From NCBI RefSeq assembly GCF_036227485.1, contig NZ_CP109479.1, forward strand, positions 10,044,001 to 10,108,000: 64,000 bases of DNA, given 5' to 3'. This document shows positions 30,973-38,973 of the stretch, piece after piece. Every line of letters starts with the position of its first letter. Position 1 is the stretch's first letter. The notes under the pieces are model-generated. The model was not told the origin of the DNA. It ran no database searches and saw only the letters and a list, made by a program, of their open reading frames with translations. Origin of the DNA: Streptomyces sp. NBC_01451. GTDB taxonomy: Bacteria; Actinomycetota; Actinomycetes; Streptomycetales; Streptomycetaceae. The position numbers and the translations under genes are program-made.

Positions 30973-31315
30973 CGTCCCGCGCTGTGGCGGGGCTGCGGGT
31001 GGATATCCGATCGGTGGTACCGGCCAGGGGAGCGGCCGTGCCGTCGTCTCGGATCACCTGGGAGCACGCTTCGCCGTGACCGCCGTCGACCGGATCACGG
31101 CGTCGGGCATGGCGTGTCTGCGGCGGTCGTGACGTGCGGAGGTCGGCTCACGGCGTTCTGGTCCGTGGTGCGACGCGGCCGGTGCGCCGGCCGGTCGAAA
31201 TTCCGGGGGAGCGCAACCGTATGGCCTTTTTATCGTGAATGTTCTTTTGAGTGGTCGGCTCGGAGGCTGCTCCACGGAAGCCCGCGAAGCGTTCGCGCAT
31301 CGGAAAGGATTCGTC
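30973..31315. other. Intergenic; possible AfsA tail and promoter region
   Basis: 343 bases. The first part may be the ruined end of the AfsA-like gene. An A/T-richer stretch at 31215-31250 precedes the membrane-protein gene and is the likely promoter region. Confidence 0.35.
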
Positions 31316-31897
31316 ATGAGACTGAGCGACGAGCTGCCTGTGGACCATCAGCTGGCCACGGTCTACCGTTACGGCGCCGCACTGTGCGGACTCACCCTGC
31401 TTGTCTTCGGCATCCTCGGATTCGTCGATGAGCTGAGCCCGTTCAACACCCACGGGCACCACATCGCCGGCATGTCGACCAACGGCCTGCTGAGTGTGAT
31501 CTCCGTCGTCGTGGGCCTGGTGCTCATCGCCGGCGGCATCGTCGGCGGAAACCTCGCCTCGACACTCAACATGGTGGTCGGAACGCTCTTCCTCCTGAGC
31601 GGGTTCGTCCACCTCTTCATCCTGGACCGGTCGGCCAACATCCTGGACTTCGGGATGACCAACGTCCTGTTCAGCTTCATCATGGGGTTGGTCATTCTGA
31701 CCTTCGGCATGTACGGGCGCGTATCGAGCAAGCTGCCGCACGACAACCCGTACTGGCGTCGTCGGCACGCCCGCGAGGCTGCCCGCGAATCCCTCGCGGT
31801 CCGCCGCCGGGGCCACGGGGCGAGACCGTCACTGCCCGCGGGCGGCGCGAGTGCGGGGCGGGCGCTTCCCGCGACGAACGCGCAGCGCGAGGACTGA
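31316..31897 (+). CDS. DUF4383-family membrane protein
   Basis: A 193-residue integral membrane protein with four predicted membrane segments: about 22-40, 60-82, 85-108 and 118-138. Conserved family features are the YRYGAALCG start, HHIAGMSTNG and the STLNMVVGTLFLLSGFVH segment. The Arg/Pro/Ala-rich C-terminal 50 residues are cytoplasmic and variable. GGAAAGGA precedes the ATG at 31316. DUF4383 proteins have no established function; in actinomycetes they are often stress-related. Ends before a strong hairpin. Confidence 0.88.
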   Translation: MRLSDELPVDHQLATVYRYGAALCGLTLLVFGILGFVDELSPFNTHGHHIAGMSTNGLLSVISVVVGLVLIAGGIVGGNLASTLNMVVGTLFLLSGFVHLFILDRSANILDFGMTNVLFSFIMGLVILTFGMYGRVSSKLPHDNPYWRRRHAREAARESLAVRRRGHGARPSLPAGGASAGRALPATNAQRED

Positions 31898-31916
31898 TGG
31901 CGTGAGAGACCCTGCT

Positions 31917-31966
31917 GGTTCGCCGTCCCCGCCTTGCCGCGCCGCGTCGGGTGGGGACGGCGAACC
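31917..31966. terminator. Bidirectional hairpin terminator
   Basis: Perfect 14-bp inverted repeat, GGTTCGCCGTCCCC and GGGGACGGCGAACC, with a 22-base loop, between the convergent DUF4383 and MerR genes. Confidence 0.65.
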
Positions 31967-32028
31967 GGTGGAGCCGGATCGTGCCGCGGACAGTGCGTAC
32001 CCCCGGCAGCAGGCCCGGGTGAGGCGAT

Positions 32029-33081
32029 TCAGGGGGTGGGTGACGTCGCGAGTTCGCCATCGAGCATGAGCAGGGCTTCGTGCAGACCCTGCGGGCGCAG
32101 CAGACCGGAGTGCTGCGCCCGCCGCCAACCGGGGCCCGTGAGCAGCACCCGGCTCTGCGCGCGCGCCCCGCGGACGCCCCAGCGGGTGGCGGCGACATGG
32201 TGCGCCAGCGGGACGCTCGCCGTCGACGTGGACTGCGACCACAGGACCACGGCACTGGGACCGACCCGCTGCACCGCCGCCACCAGGGCGTCCGCGGGGA
32301 CATCGCCACCGAGCATCAGAGTGGGGACACCCCGCTGCGCGAGAACGGCGGTGAGTGCTTCCAGCGGCAGCGTGTGCTGTTCGCCGGGCAGACAGGCCAG
32401 AATCACGGGCGCTGAGCGTGAGGACTTCTGCGCGGCCACGGCACTCACGTAGAGATGACGGAGGGTCGCGGAGATGTGCCAGGACAGCAGGTGCTCCACC
32501 TCCACATAGCGCTCGCCCGCCGACTGCCACTTGCGCCCCACGGCCTGAAGGGCCGGACCCAGGATCTCCTCCCACGTCACGACCAGTCCGTGGCTGCGCA
32601 CCGCCGAGACGAGCTGATCCTGCACGGCGGCGCCGTCCAGCCGTACGGCCGCGCGGGCGAGGCCCTTGCACTCCTGCCGCACGCTTCCCAACGGCAGGCC
32701 GCTGCCGGACCGCGAAGCGTACGGGGACGTCGAGTCGGCCTGCGACGGAGTGATGACACCGCCCGAGGGCCTGGCAGAAGAGGCGACGTCGTTCCCGGCT
32801 TCGCGTCCTTCACTGTGGTCTTTGGCCACCTTCGCCGCCTCGCCCGGCGGGATGCCGGCGGCCGTCAGACGGCACATCTCAAGGACCATGGCGACATCGT
32901 CGGATGTCCACCTGCGGTGGCGTCCCTCCGCCCTGGTCGCGGGGCCGAGGCCATAGCGGCGGTCCCAGGAACGAAGCGTGGTGGGTGACACGCCCACCCG
33001 TCTCGCGAGGGAACCGGTGCTCACCCCGGCTTCCGGCGGCAGCACCGCATCCGGCTCGGTCACGTCCATTTCGCCGGTCAC
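32029..33081 (-). CDS. MerR-family regulator with cobalamin-binding domain (CarH/LitR-like)
   Basis: A 350-residue regulator. The N-terminal MerR helix-turn-helix is seen as VSTGSLARRVGVSPTTLRSW and RRYGLGP. After a 50-residue linker comes the B12-binding half: a helical cap with KWQSAGERYVEVEHLLSW, and LPGEQHTLPLEAL carrying the His that would coordinate cobalt. CarH has W-x9-EH; here I count W-x10-EH. Relatives bind adenosylcobalamin and are released from DNA by light. Its GTG overlaps the stop of the SRPBCC gene (GTGA). Likely controls the neighbouring SRPBCC, SDR, DUF2071 and perhaps amine-oxidase genes; this is inferred from position. Confidence 0.88.
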   Translation of the reverse strand: MTGEMDVTEPDAVLPPEAGVSTGSLARRVGVSPTTLRSWDRRYGLGPATRAEGRHRRWTSDDVAMVLEMCRLTAAGIPPGEAAKVAKDHSEGREAGNDVASSARPSGGVITPSQADSTSPYASRSGSGLPLGSVRQECKGLARAAVRLDGAAVQDQLVSAVRSHGLVVTWEEILGPALQAVGRKWQSAGERYVEVEHLLSWHISATLRHLYVSAVAAQKSSRSAPVILACLPGEQHTLPLEALTAVLAQRGVPTLMLGGDVPADALVAAVQRVGPSAVVLWSQSTSTASVPLAHHVAATRWGVRGARAQSRVLLTGPGWRRAQHSGLLRPQGLHEALLMLDGELATSPTP

Positions 33082-33566
33082 TGGGGGTGGCCTGTGCCTG
33101 AGGGCGGAACGCGCAGGGCACGGTCAACCGCCTGGGGCAACCGCTCGGACACCTCGTCCCCGAGCCGGTCGAACTCCCGCTTGAGCAGGGGAGTGGCCAG
33201 CCGGGCCAGCCCGTTGAATTCGACGTGCGCCCGGTAGGTCAGCCGTGTCCGGCCGTCGTGCTCCTCGAATCGCATGTCGTCGGTCGAGGTGGCGGTCTTG
33301 TTGCGTCCCACGAAGGTCAGGTGATCGGTGTCGAAGCGGGCCAGCCGGTAGAGCAGCTCGGTACGGCGGCCCCGGAACTCCGAGACGTTGTGCCACTCGG
33401 ATCCCACCGACAGACCTCCGGTGCCGACCCGGTCGCAGGTGATGGTGCCCGGATCCCACAGCTCGGCGTTCGAGAAGTCCGCGAGGAAGCCCACCACGTT
33501 GCGCAACGGATGGTCCAGTGTCATGACACGCTCGACTTCGATCACAACTGCCTCCGTTTTCGACAT
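33078..33566 (-). CDS. SRPBCC (polyketide cyclase/dehydrase-like) protein
   Basis: A 162-residue START/SRPBCC-fold protein: an N-terminal beta strand VIEVERVM, then a helix VVGFLADFSNAELWDPG, strands with VGSEWHNVSEF, and a long C-terminal helix LLKREFDRLGDEVSERLPQ. The fold binds hydrophobic ligands. I chose MSKTEAVV; longer upstream versions read through Arg/Ser-rich non-family sequence. It overlaps the MerR gene by four bases, so the two form an operon with this gene first. Confidence 0.85.
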   Translation of the reverse strand: MSKTEAVVIEVERVMTLDHPLRNVVGFLADFSNAELWDPGTITCDRVGTGGLSVGSEWHNVSEFRGRRTELLYRLARFDTDHLTFVGRNKTATSTDDMRFEEHDGRTRLTYRAHVEFNGLARLATPLLKREFDRLGDEVSERLPQAVDRALRVPPSGTGHPQ

Positions 33567-33895
33567 CCGGCCGCCGGAACACGCGCTGGTCCCGACATCT
33601 TCTCCTTCCGTGCTGCCGCAGCCGGCGGATGCATCGGTGCGCGATCGTTCAGAATCCGTTGTCCCGAGCTGGATCGGTCGTCGGGTCTCGCCGACAGGAT
33701 GGAGAGGGACGCGGTCTCGCCGGGCACGCGTGGGCGGCGATCTCCTACCCCCCCCGCCTCCATCGCTGCGGGCCCGCGTCTCCGGGCGCCGCACTGAACT
33801 GACCCCCTCAGGCCCCACACGCTGCATCCGACGGACGGTCTACCGCCGAACCAGACACGTAGCACCAGGTCGGCAGTGGATTCGGGAGGCGAGGC
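33567..33895. other. Divergent promoter region
   Basis: 329 bases between the SRPBCC-MerR operon and the broken SDR gene. It should hold divergent promoters controlled by the MerR regulator. I could not identify a convincing MerR palindrome by eye. Confidence 0.35.
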
Positions 33896-34468
33896 ATGGA
33901 CCTACGAGGCGCACGGATCCTCATCCCCGGCGCCACCGGCAAGACCGGTCGAGCCCTCGCCGTCCGGCTGCACATCCCGGGCGCCCGTACTTGCACTCGT
34001 CGGCCGCGACAGCGACGTCCTTGCCGGTGTCTCGGTGGCCTGCGCGAACGCTCCCGTCCGTACCTTGGGCGCCTGGGACCTCGACGCCTGTGGGAAAACC
34101 GTCGGCTGGGCGCCGGCGGACTGGACGGTGTCGTCGTGCACATAGGTGTCGCCGCCCTCGGTTCGGACGGTGAGGTCGACGACGCCGTGGCCGAGGCGGC
34201 ACCCCTGGGGATGGCCGACTACGCTGTCGACAAAGCGGCGATGGCCACCTGGCTGACGGCGGTCCGCCGCTCGCACAGGCGCATGCGTGTGGCCGTGCTT
34301 GACATCAACCTGCCTCACACAGACACCGGTTTCGCTGCGCGCTCCGTCGTGGGCGAAGCGTCGCCGCTGCCCAGGGGGCTTCCCGTTCAGGAGGCCGTGG
34401 AGGCGATGTCCTCGGAGGCGAGAATGATTTGCCGCGGTGCCGGTGCGGCGCATGAAGTGGGGCGGTAG
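33896..34468 (+). pseudogene. Short-chain dehydrogenase, frameshifted and internally deleted
   Basis: Starts as an SDR: DLRGARILIPGATGKTGRAL carries the TGxxGxG-like NADP site. Near 33985 the frame shifts (another frame continues as VLALVGRDSDVLAGVSVACA), then returns near 34125 as LDGVVVHIGVAALGSDGE. Between that point and MADYAVDKAAMATWL (YxxxK motif partly changed) roughly 60 residues are missing. The C-terminus ICRGAGAAHEVGR is intact. A full SDR would be about 250 residues, so this copy is dead or nearly so. Confidence 0.75.
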
Positions 34469-34478
34469 GGCAGGCATG

Positions 34479-35270
34479 GAGAGAAGACGACCCGGCCCCA
34501 GCGCGTCGGCCCACCGGCCCAGGCCCGTGGAAGCGCTGACAAGGCTGGCTCCCCGTCCGGTGCGGCGCGTGCTCTTCCGGCAGAGCTGGCGGGACCTGGT
34601 GTTCCTGCACTGGGCTGCCGATCCGTTCGAGGTGGCCCGGCTGCTGCTGGCCGGCACCGTGCCCGACCTTCACGAGGGACGCGCGTATGTCGGCCTGGTT
34701 TTCTTCCGCATGGACGACCTCGCGTTCGGCCGGACGCCGGCGCTGCCGTACCTGGGGAGCTTCAGCGAGGTCAACGTCCGTCTGTACAGCCGTGATGCCG
34801 CAGGGCGGCGCGGTGTCGTGTTCCGTTCACTCGACTGCGACCGACTGTTGCCGGTGCTTACGGCGCGATGGGTTTTCGGTCTGCCCTATCAATGGTCCCG
34901 CATCAGCAGCAAGTGGTTCGACAGCCGGTTGCTCTACAACACGAGGCGCCGCGGTGGCGGCCGTTCGGGGTCACGGGTGTGGATCGACGTGGGGGACAGG
35001 CCCGTGGCGGCCGGGCCTCTGGAGGAGTTCCTCACCCAGCGGTGGGGGTTGCATGAGCAGTTCCTCGGCCGTACCTACTACCTGCCCAACGCGCACCCCT
35101 CCTGGTCGTTCCGCGAGTGCGCCCTCCTGGGGTGGGAGGACGGCCTGATCCCGGCTGCGGGCCTGTCGAAACCGCAAGGGGAGCCCGTCAGCGTGCTGTA
35201 CGCTCCTGGCGTTCCGGTGCGCTTCGGACCCCCCGTGCCCCTGCTCGGCTCCGGCTCAGCGCTCTTCTGA
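34479..35270 (+). CDS. DUF2071 (YqjF-like) protein
   Basis: A 263-residue protein of the DUF2071/YqjF family. Typical features: FRQSWRDLVFLHWAADP near the start, VGLVFFRMDDL, the FSEVNVRLYSRD strand, GVVFRSLDCDRL and a C-terminal VLYAPGVPVRFGPP. The family is structurally acetoacetate-decarboxylase-like, with no settled function. It starts just after the broken SDR; the ATG at 34479 is preceded by a G-rich site, while an ATG at 34452 overlaps the SDR end. Probably cotranscribed with the SDR. Confidence 0.88.
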   Translation, partial: ERRRPGPSASAHRPRPVEALTRLAPRPVRRVLFRQSWRDLVFLHWAADPFEVARLLLAGTVPDLHEGRAYVGLVFFRMDDLAFGRTPALPYLGSFSEVNVRLYSRDAAGRRGVVFRSLDCDRLLPVLTARWVFGLPYQWSRISSKWFDSRLLYNTRRRGGGRSGSRVWIDVGDRPVAAGPLEEFLTQRWGLHEQFLGRTYYLPNAHPSWSFRECALLGWEDGLIPAAGLSKPQGEPVSVLYAPGVPVRFGPPVPLLGSGSALF

Positions 35271-35308
35271 CCCGCCACTGAGCCTGCGGCGGTGCGACGA
35301 CATCGGGA

Positions 35309-35865
35309 TCAGTTCCGCGACGTCCCACGGCCCATGGCTGCCAGCAGTTCACCGGCTGCCCGCCGGGGACCGCGCCGTCGAACCGACGCGGCCAGGCCGG
35401 AGACGTGTGGTTCCAGGGTGGTCCACGCTGTTTTCACAGCGGCGGGGACACCGGCCGGCGACAGGGTGTTCGGGTCGAGCAGCACACCGGCGCCCGAGCG
35501 CTCCGCGTCCCGCGCCACAGAGAACTGGTCGCTGGAGAAGGGCAGTACCACCGCGGGTACACCCGCCCACAGGCACTCGGTGAAGGAATTGCTGCCGCCG
35601 TGATGCACCATGGCGTCCACGTGGTCGAGCAGCGCACGCTGCGGTACCGAGCCCGCCAACACGACCCGGTCACCCGCGAGATCGGCCAGTGCCGAGGTCC
35701 GTTCGCCCGCCACCACTACGACAGACACGTCCCGCACTCCTTCCAGCAGACCGGTGACGATGGTGCGCAGGACATCGCCACGCGCGGACAGGAACGTGCC
35801 GAGCGCGACGAGGACGAGCCGCCCACCGCTGGTGCGCAGGCCCCTGTGGACGATCGCCTTATTCG
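35309..35865 (-). pseudogene. GT1-family glycosyltransferase, C-terminal half
   Basis: The C-terminal UDP-sugar-binding domain of an MGT-type glycosyltransferase: LVLVALGTFLSARGD, VVLAGSVPQRALLDHVDAMV, then the donor motif HHGGSNSFTECLWAGVPAVV with SSDQFSVARDAERSG. The N-terminal acceptor domain (about 200 residues) is missing. Similarity ends near 35865, where a DUF1877-like gene starts on the other strand, so a deletion joined two unrelated loci. Confidence 0.8.
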
Positions 35866-35936
35866 GCTCTGGCGAAGATCTTGTGACGAACGGGGTGCTC
35901 GAAAAAGGGGTGGACACCCCCGGGATACTGGTTGTC

Positions 35937-36461
35937 GTGGCCGTCACCCAGCAGCTTGCCCGAGTCTCTGCGGAGTATCTCGCCGCCTGCCGGACACGCG
36001 CCGAGGAGTCCTTCGATGGTGATCACCAGTGGGACCCGCCGACAGCTGACTGCCTTGACCTCGACTGGGTCCCAGCCATGTTGGATCGTGCGTGCGAGAT
36101 CGCCGGAGTCGGCGAATTGCACCTCGCCGCGCTCAGGCAGGCCACCGACGGCGGCCTGGCGATGGATGTCGGTTTCCTCAACGCTCACCCTCATGCCATC
36201 GGGCCCTTCGGGCCTGCACCGGCTGCCCTTGAACCGTTGGCAGTCAGGCAAGTCTCCGGTCTGCTCGGGGAGATCGACCTCCAGGCCGTTCTGGCTGTGG
36301 TGCCGCTCGACATCCGTGAGGCAGGAGCGCTGATCGGCCACGGAGCCGAAGGCCTCATCGACGGGCCCAGAACGTATCTGATGGACCATTTCGATGCTCT
36401 TCGTGAGTTCTATGCAGGAGCCTCGAAGCGGGGCCTTGCTGTCGTCTCATGGTGGGACTGA
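35937..36461 (+). CDS. DUF1877-family protein
   Basis: A 174-residue protein resembling DUF1877 (YfbM-like): VTQQLARVSAEYLAACR at the start, WDPPTADCLDLDW, and the family ending YLMDHFDALREFYAGASKRG followed by a short hydrophobic tail with WW. I chose the GTG at 35937 since homologues begin close to VTQQ; GTGs at 35883 and 35910 are alternatives. DUF1877 proteins are often immunity-like or phage-associated, but no activity is known. The 5' end abuts the truncated glycosyltransferase, so a few residues may be lost. Confidence 0.68.
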   Translation: MAVTQQLARVSAEYLAACRTRAEESFDGDHQWDPPTADCLDLDWVPAMLDRACEIAGVGELHLAALRQATDGGLAMDVGFLNAHPHAIGPFGPAPAALEPLAVRQVSGLLGEIDLQAVLAVVPLDIREAGALIGHGAEGLIDGPRTYLMDHFDALREFYAGASKRGLAVVSWWD

Positions 36462-36513
36462 CTTCGCGAGGTGGGCTACTGGTCGATGGTCTGTGAGACG
36501 GGCACGGGCAGGA

Positions 36514-37365
36514 TCAGCCCGCGACGAGTATGCGTCGGCGGAGCAGGTCGAGGTTGGTGCGACCGTAGCCCTTCCGCTTGATCAGCTTGACTCTTGTCAC
36601 CTGGTCTTCGACCTGCCCGGAACTCCAGCCAGTGGACAGGCCGGCGACGACGGCGTCCTGGTCGCGGCGGAGCCCCGCGACAAGGGAGTGCAGCGCGGGC
36701 AGGTCGTCGGCTTGGACGCGGTCCATCCAGGCGGGCAGCAGGTCGCCCCGCAGATCACGCATCATGTCGTCGAAGTCGCGGACGTGCTGCGCGACGGCGT
36801 CGAGGTGTGGGCAGGCGGCCCTGATTTCTTTGAGTTCTGCCGCGCCGACGTCGGCGAGGTGCCCGGGGGTCGTCATGATCCAGCGCACGATTCGGCGGGG
36901 CTTCGGTGCCGGCCGCGGTTCGGGAGGAGGTGCTGGCGGCTGCCTCGACCTGGGGCTACGGGACTTCTTGAAGGGGCGGAAGCAACGGCGAACGCACTGG
37001 ATGTCGCTGCCGAAGCCCTGCTGGCGTAGTTCGCGGTGGAGCTGGGGAATGTCGCGGCAGCCCTCGTTCCACCGTCGGTGCAGGCAGGGCTTGCAGGCGT
37101 CCAGAATCGAGTTCCGGTTGACCGCCTTGACCAGGAGTTCGTTGAGACTCTGCGCGCGGGCGAAGCGCCGTGTTGTGCCAGAGATGCCGGCCGTCCGCGA
37201 TCTGTTGTGCCTGCGGGGCTCCGGAACGAGCACCGTGCGTAGGCCCGGTCACGACAGATGATCTCCACCTCGGGGTGGCCGCGCAGCCGTGCGGCCAGCG
37301 GCTCGGCATCCCGGCCGGCAAGTGCGTCGAGTGGGCGGCGGGCCTCCAGGTCGTCAGGAACCTCA
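36514..37365 (-). pseudogene. ISL3-family transposase, frameshifted remnant
   Basis: About 240 in-frame residues of an ISL3 transposase C-terminus: SLNELLVKAVNRNSIL, RRIVRWIMTTPGHL, HVRDFDDMMRDLRGDLLPAW, ending VTRVKLIKRKGYGRTNLDLL. Upstream, other frames give HPEVEIICRDRAYA and APQAQQIADGRHLWHN, which belong to the DDE core. Frameshifts near 37240 and loss of the 5' half make it inactive. Confidence 0.8.
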
Positions 37366-37383
37366 CGTCCTCAGGAGCCTGTC

Positions 37384-37805
37384 ATGCCCCGTCCTCTCGC
37401 GGACTTCTCCCGGGCCAGGATGACCGAGCTGGGCCGGGAGGACTCCCTGGCGCTGTTGGCCGGTGTCCCGCTGGGCCGGGTCGGTCTCTCCCACCAGGCG
37501 CTGCCCGTCATCCGTCCGGCCAGCCACCTCGTCGACGGCGGGCACATCGTCATCCGCACGCACACCGGGTCGGCGCTGCTGCGCGATCCGGCGCCGGCCG
37601 AGGTGGTGGTCTACGAAGCCGACCAGATCGATCTTGAGGCCCGCACCGGCTGGAGCGTGACGGTCACCAGCCGGGCCCGCATGGTCACCGATCCTCTGGA
37701 CGTCGCCCGCTACCAGCAGCTGCTCATTTCCTGGACGACGTCGCCATTGACCATGTCGTCCAGATCACGGCCGAGATCGTCCTCGGCTACTGCCTGGGCC
37801 CCTGA
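37384..37805 (+). pseudogene. Pyridoxamine 5'-phosphate oxidase-like flavoprotein, C-terminal frameshift
   Basis: Begins as a small split-barrel flavin-binding protein: LLAGVPLGRVGLSHQALPVI, PASHLVDGGHIVIRTHTGSA, then VVVYEADQIDLEARTGWSV. After RYQQLL near 37725 the frame is lost; a neighbouring frame continues naturally as DDVAIDHVVQITAEIVLGYC to a stop at 37805. A one- or two-base indel is the simplest cause. In the present frame the protein runs on in unrelated sequence to 38064. Family members reduce or bind F420/flavins. Confidence 0.72.
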
Positions 37806-37877
37806 CCACACTCCGCAGCATGTCCTTCCTCCCGCCCGCGCGGTGAGGCGCGGGAAGGACGCGACCACGGGGGTCAG

Positions 37878-38108
37878 TCAGCCGGTTGCCGACAGCGAGG
37901 CTCCCAGCGCGGCCAGCACCACCAGCGCCGACAGGGCGACCATCACGGTCCGCACGGCCATACCCCGGCCCGCCGACAGGTCTCTAGCAGACAGGTTCGG
38001 GCGGGCAGCGCACCCCGGACATCCCGGACGGCACCGCAGCTGTGCATCGTCCATCAGCCAGTAGGCCTCCGGCAGCACGGCCCGACTTTTGTTCTCCTTC
38101 GCTTCCAT
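37878..38108 (-). CDS. Small putative membrane protein
   Basis: A 76-residue frame with one likely membrane segment, VRTVMVALSALVVLAALGAS, at the C-terminus, and an N-terminal half with three Cys in a short span (CRPGCPGC). I do not recognise it and see no strong ribosome site. It overlaps the run-on part of the preceding frameshifted gene. It may be spurious. Confidence 0.3.
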   Translation of the reverse strand: MEAKENKSRAVLPEAYWLMDDAQLRCRPGCPGCAARPNLSARDLSAGRGMAVRTVMVALSALVVLAALGASLSATG

Positions 38109-38973
38109 GAACTGGCAACGAATCCCGCATCCTCAAGGAAACGTCGGCCGTTCCTGTCCCGCGTCGCCCAGCACGACCTGATCCCCTTCGGCCAGGGTCT
38201 CCAGGTCGGCGGCTGTCAGCCCGAACACCTGGGGGCGGATTGCCCTGTGCCGGATCCGTGGATCAGCCGCTGCCGGGAAGCGATGCGCAACGGGCGGCGG
38301 CCGCCGCCCGAGGCGGCGGCCGCGTGCCCGTGAGCGTGGCGTCCCCTGTCCGGCCACTGAAGCACTCCCTCCTGGCAACCGTGCCAGGCGTGCTCCGGCA
38401 TCGTTGCCCCGAGGGACGGTCCGGGCTGGCGGCGGCTTCCGCGGGAGTGGAAGACGAGCCCGGCGCTGGTGATGCCGCAGGCTCGCTCTGCTGCGGGATA
38501 CGCCCTCACACCGCCCCCGGACCAGGGGCGGGAGAGCTGATCGCATCGTAGGACGGACACCACCATGCACGTCCGCAGCGACCATGACTGTTACGCGCGC
38601 TCGGACCGGATGCACCATTCCCGGCCCAAACCGGTGGATCTTTCCTTCCAGGACAGGCCCGGCAACGGATGCGGGGGCTCCCAATGCAGTGATGTTGATC
38701 ATGTAGGAGTGTCACGAAGTGACTCCCCCCGTTGTTCGATGCCATCGACGGCATTCCGGGCGCGCCTTGGCGGTGTGCCTTCATGTGACGTACTGAGCTG
38801 GTCTCTTGCGCTCTGTTCTTTCTAACGTAACTATCATCAAAATTGTTAACAGTTCTGGTCTCATTTCACAGTGCCGACCTACAGTCTGGAACTCGCGTGT
38901 GCCGCACAGCCTGGCTTGCCCGGGGTAGCGCCGGGGTGTGACCACGTAACCCGCTTTATGAGGAGGTCTACGG
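38109..38973. other. Long intergenic with A/T-rich promoter region
   Basis: 865 bases without a gene I can support. The last 160 bases are distinctly A/T-rich for this genome; TTGTTA and CACAGT with an 18-base spacer (about 38853-38882) could be -35/-10 boxes for the exported hydrolase. GAGGAGG at 38960 is its ribosome site. Confidence 0.4.

Noticed and set aside
29873..31057. 394-codon minus-strand frame
   Set aside because: It lies antisense to the AfsA-like relic, is rich in Arg, Pro and Ser, and contains no recognisable motif.
38133..38702. 189-codon minus-strand frame
   Set aside because: Composition is Arg/Pro-rich and only the last 30 residues look protein-like (GLTAADLETLAEGDQVVLGD). 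No start or domain supports it.
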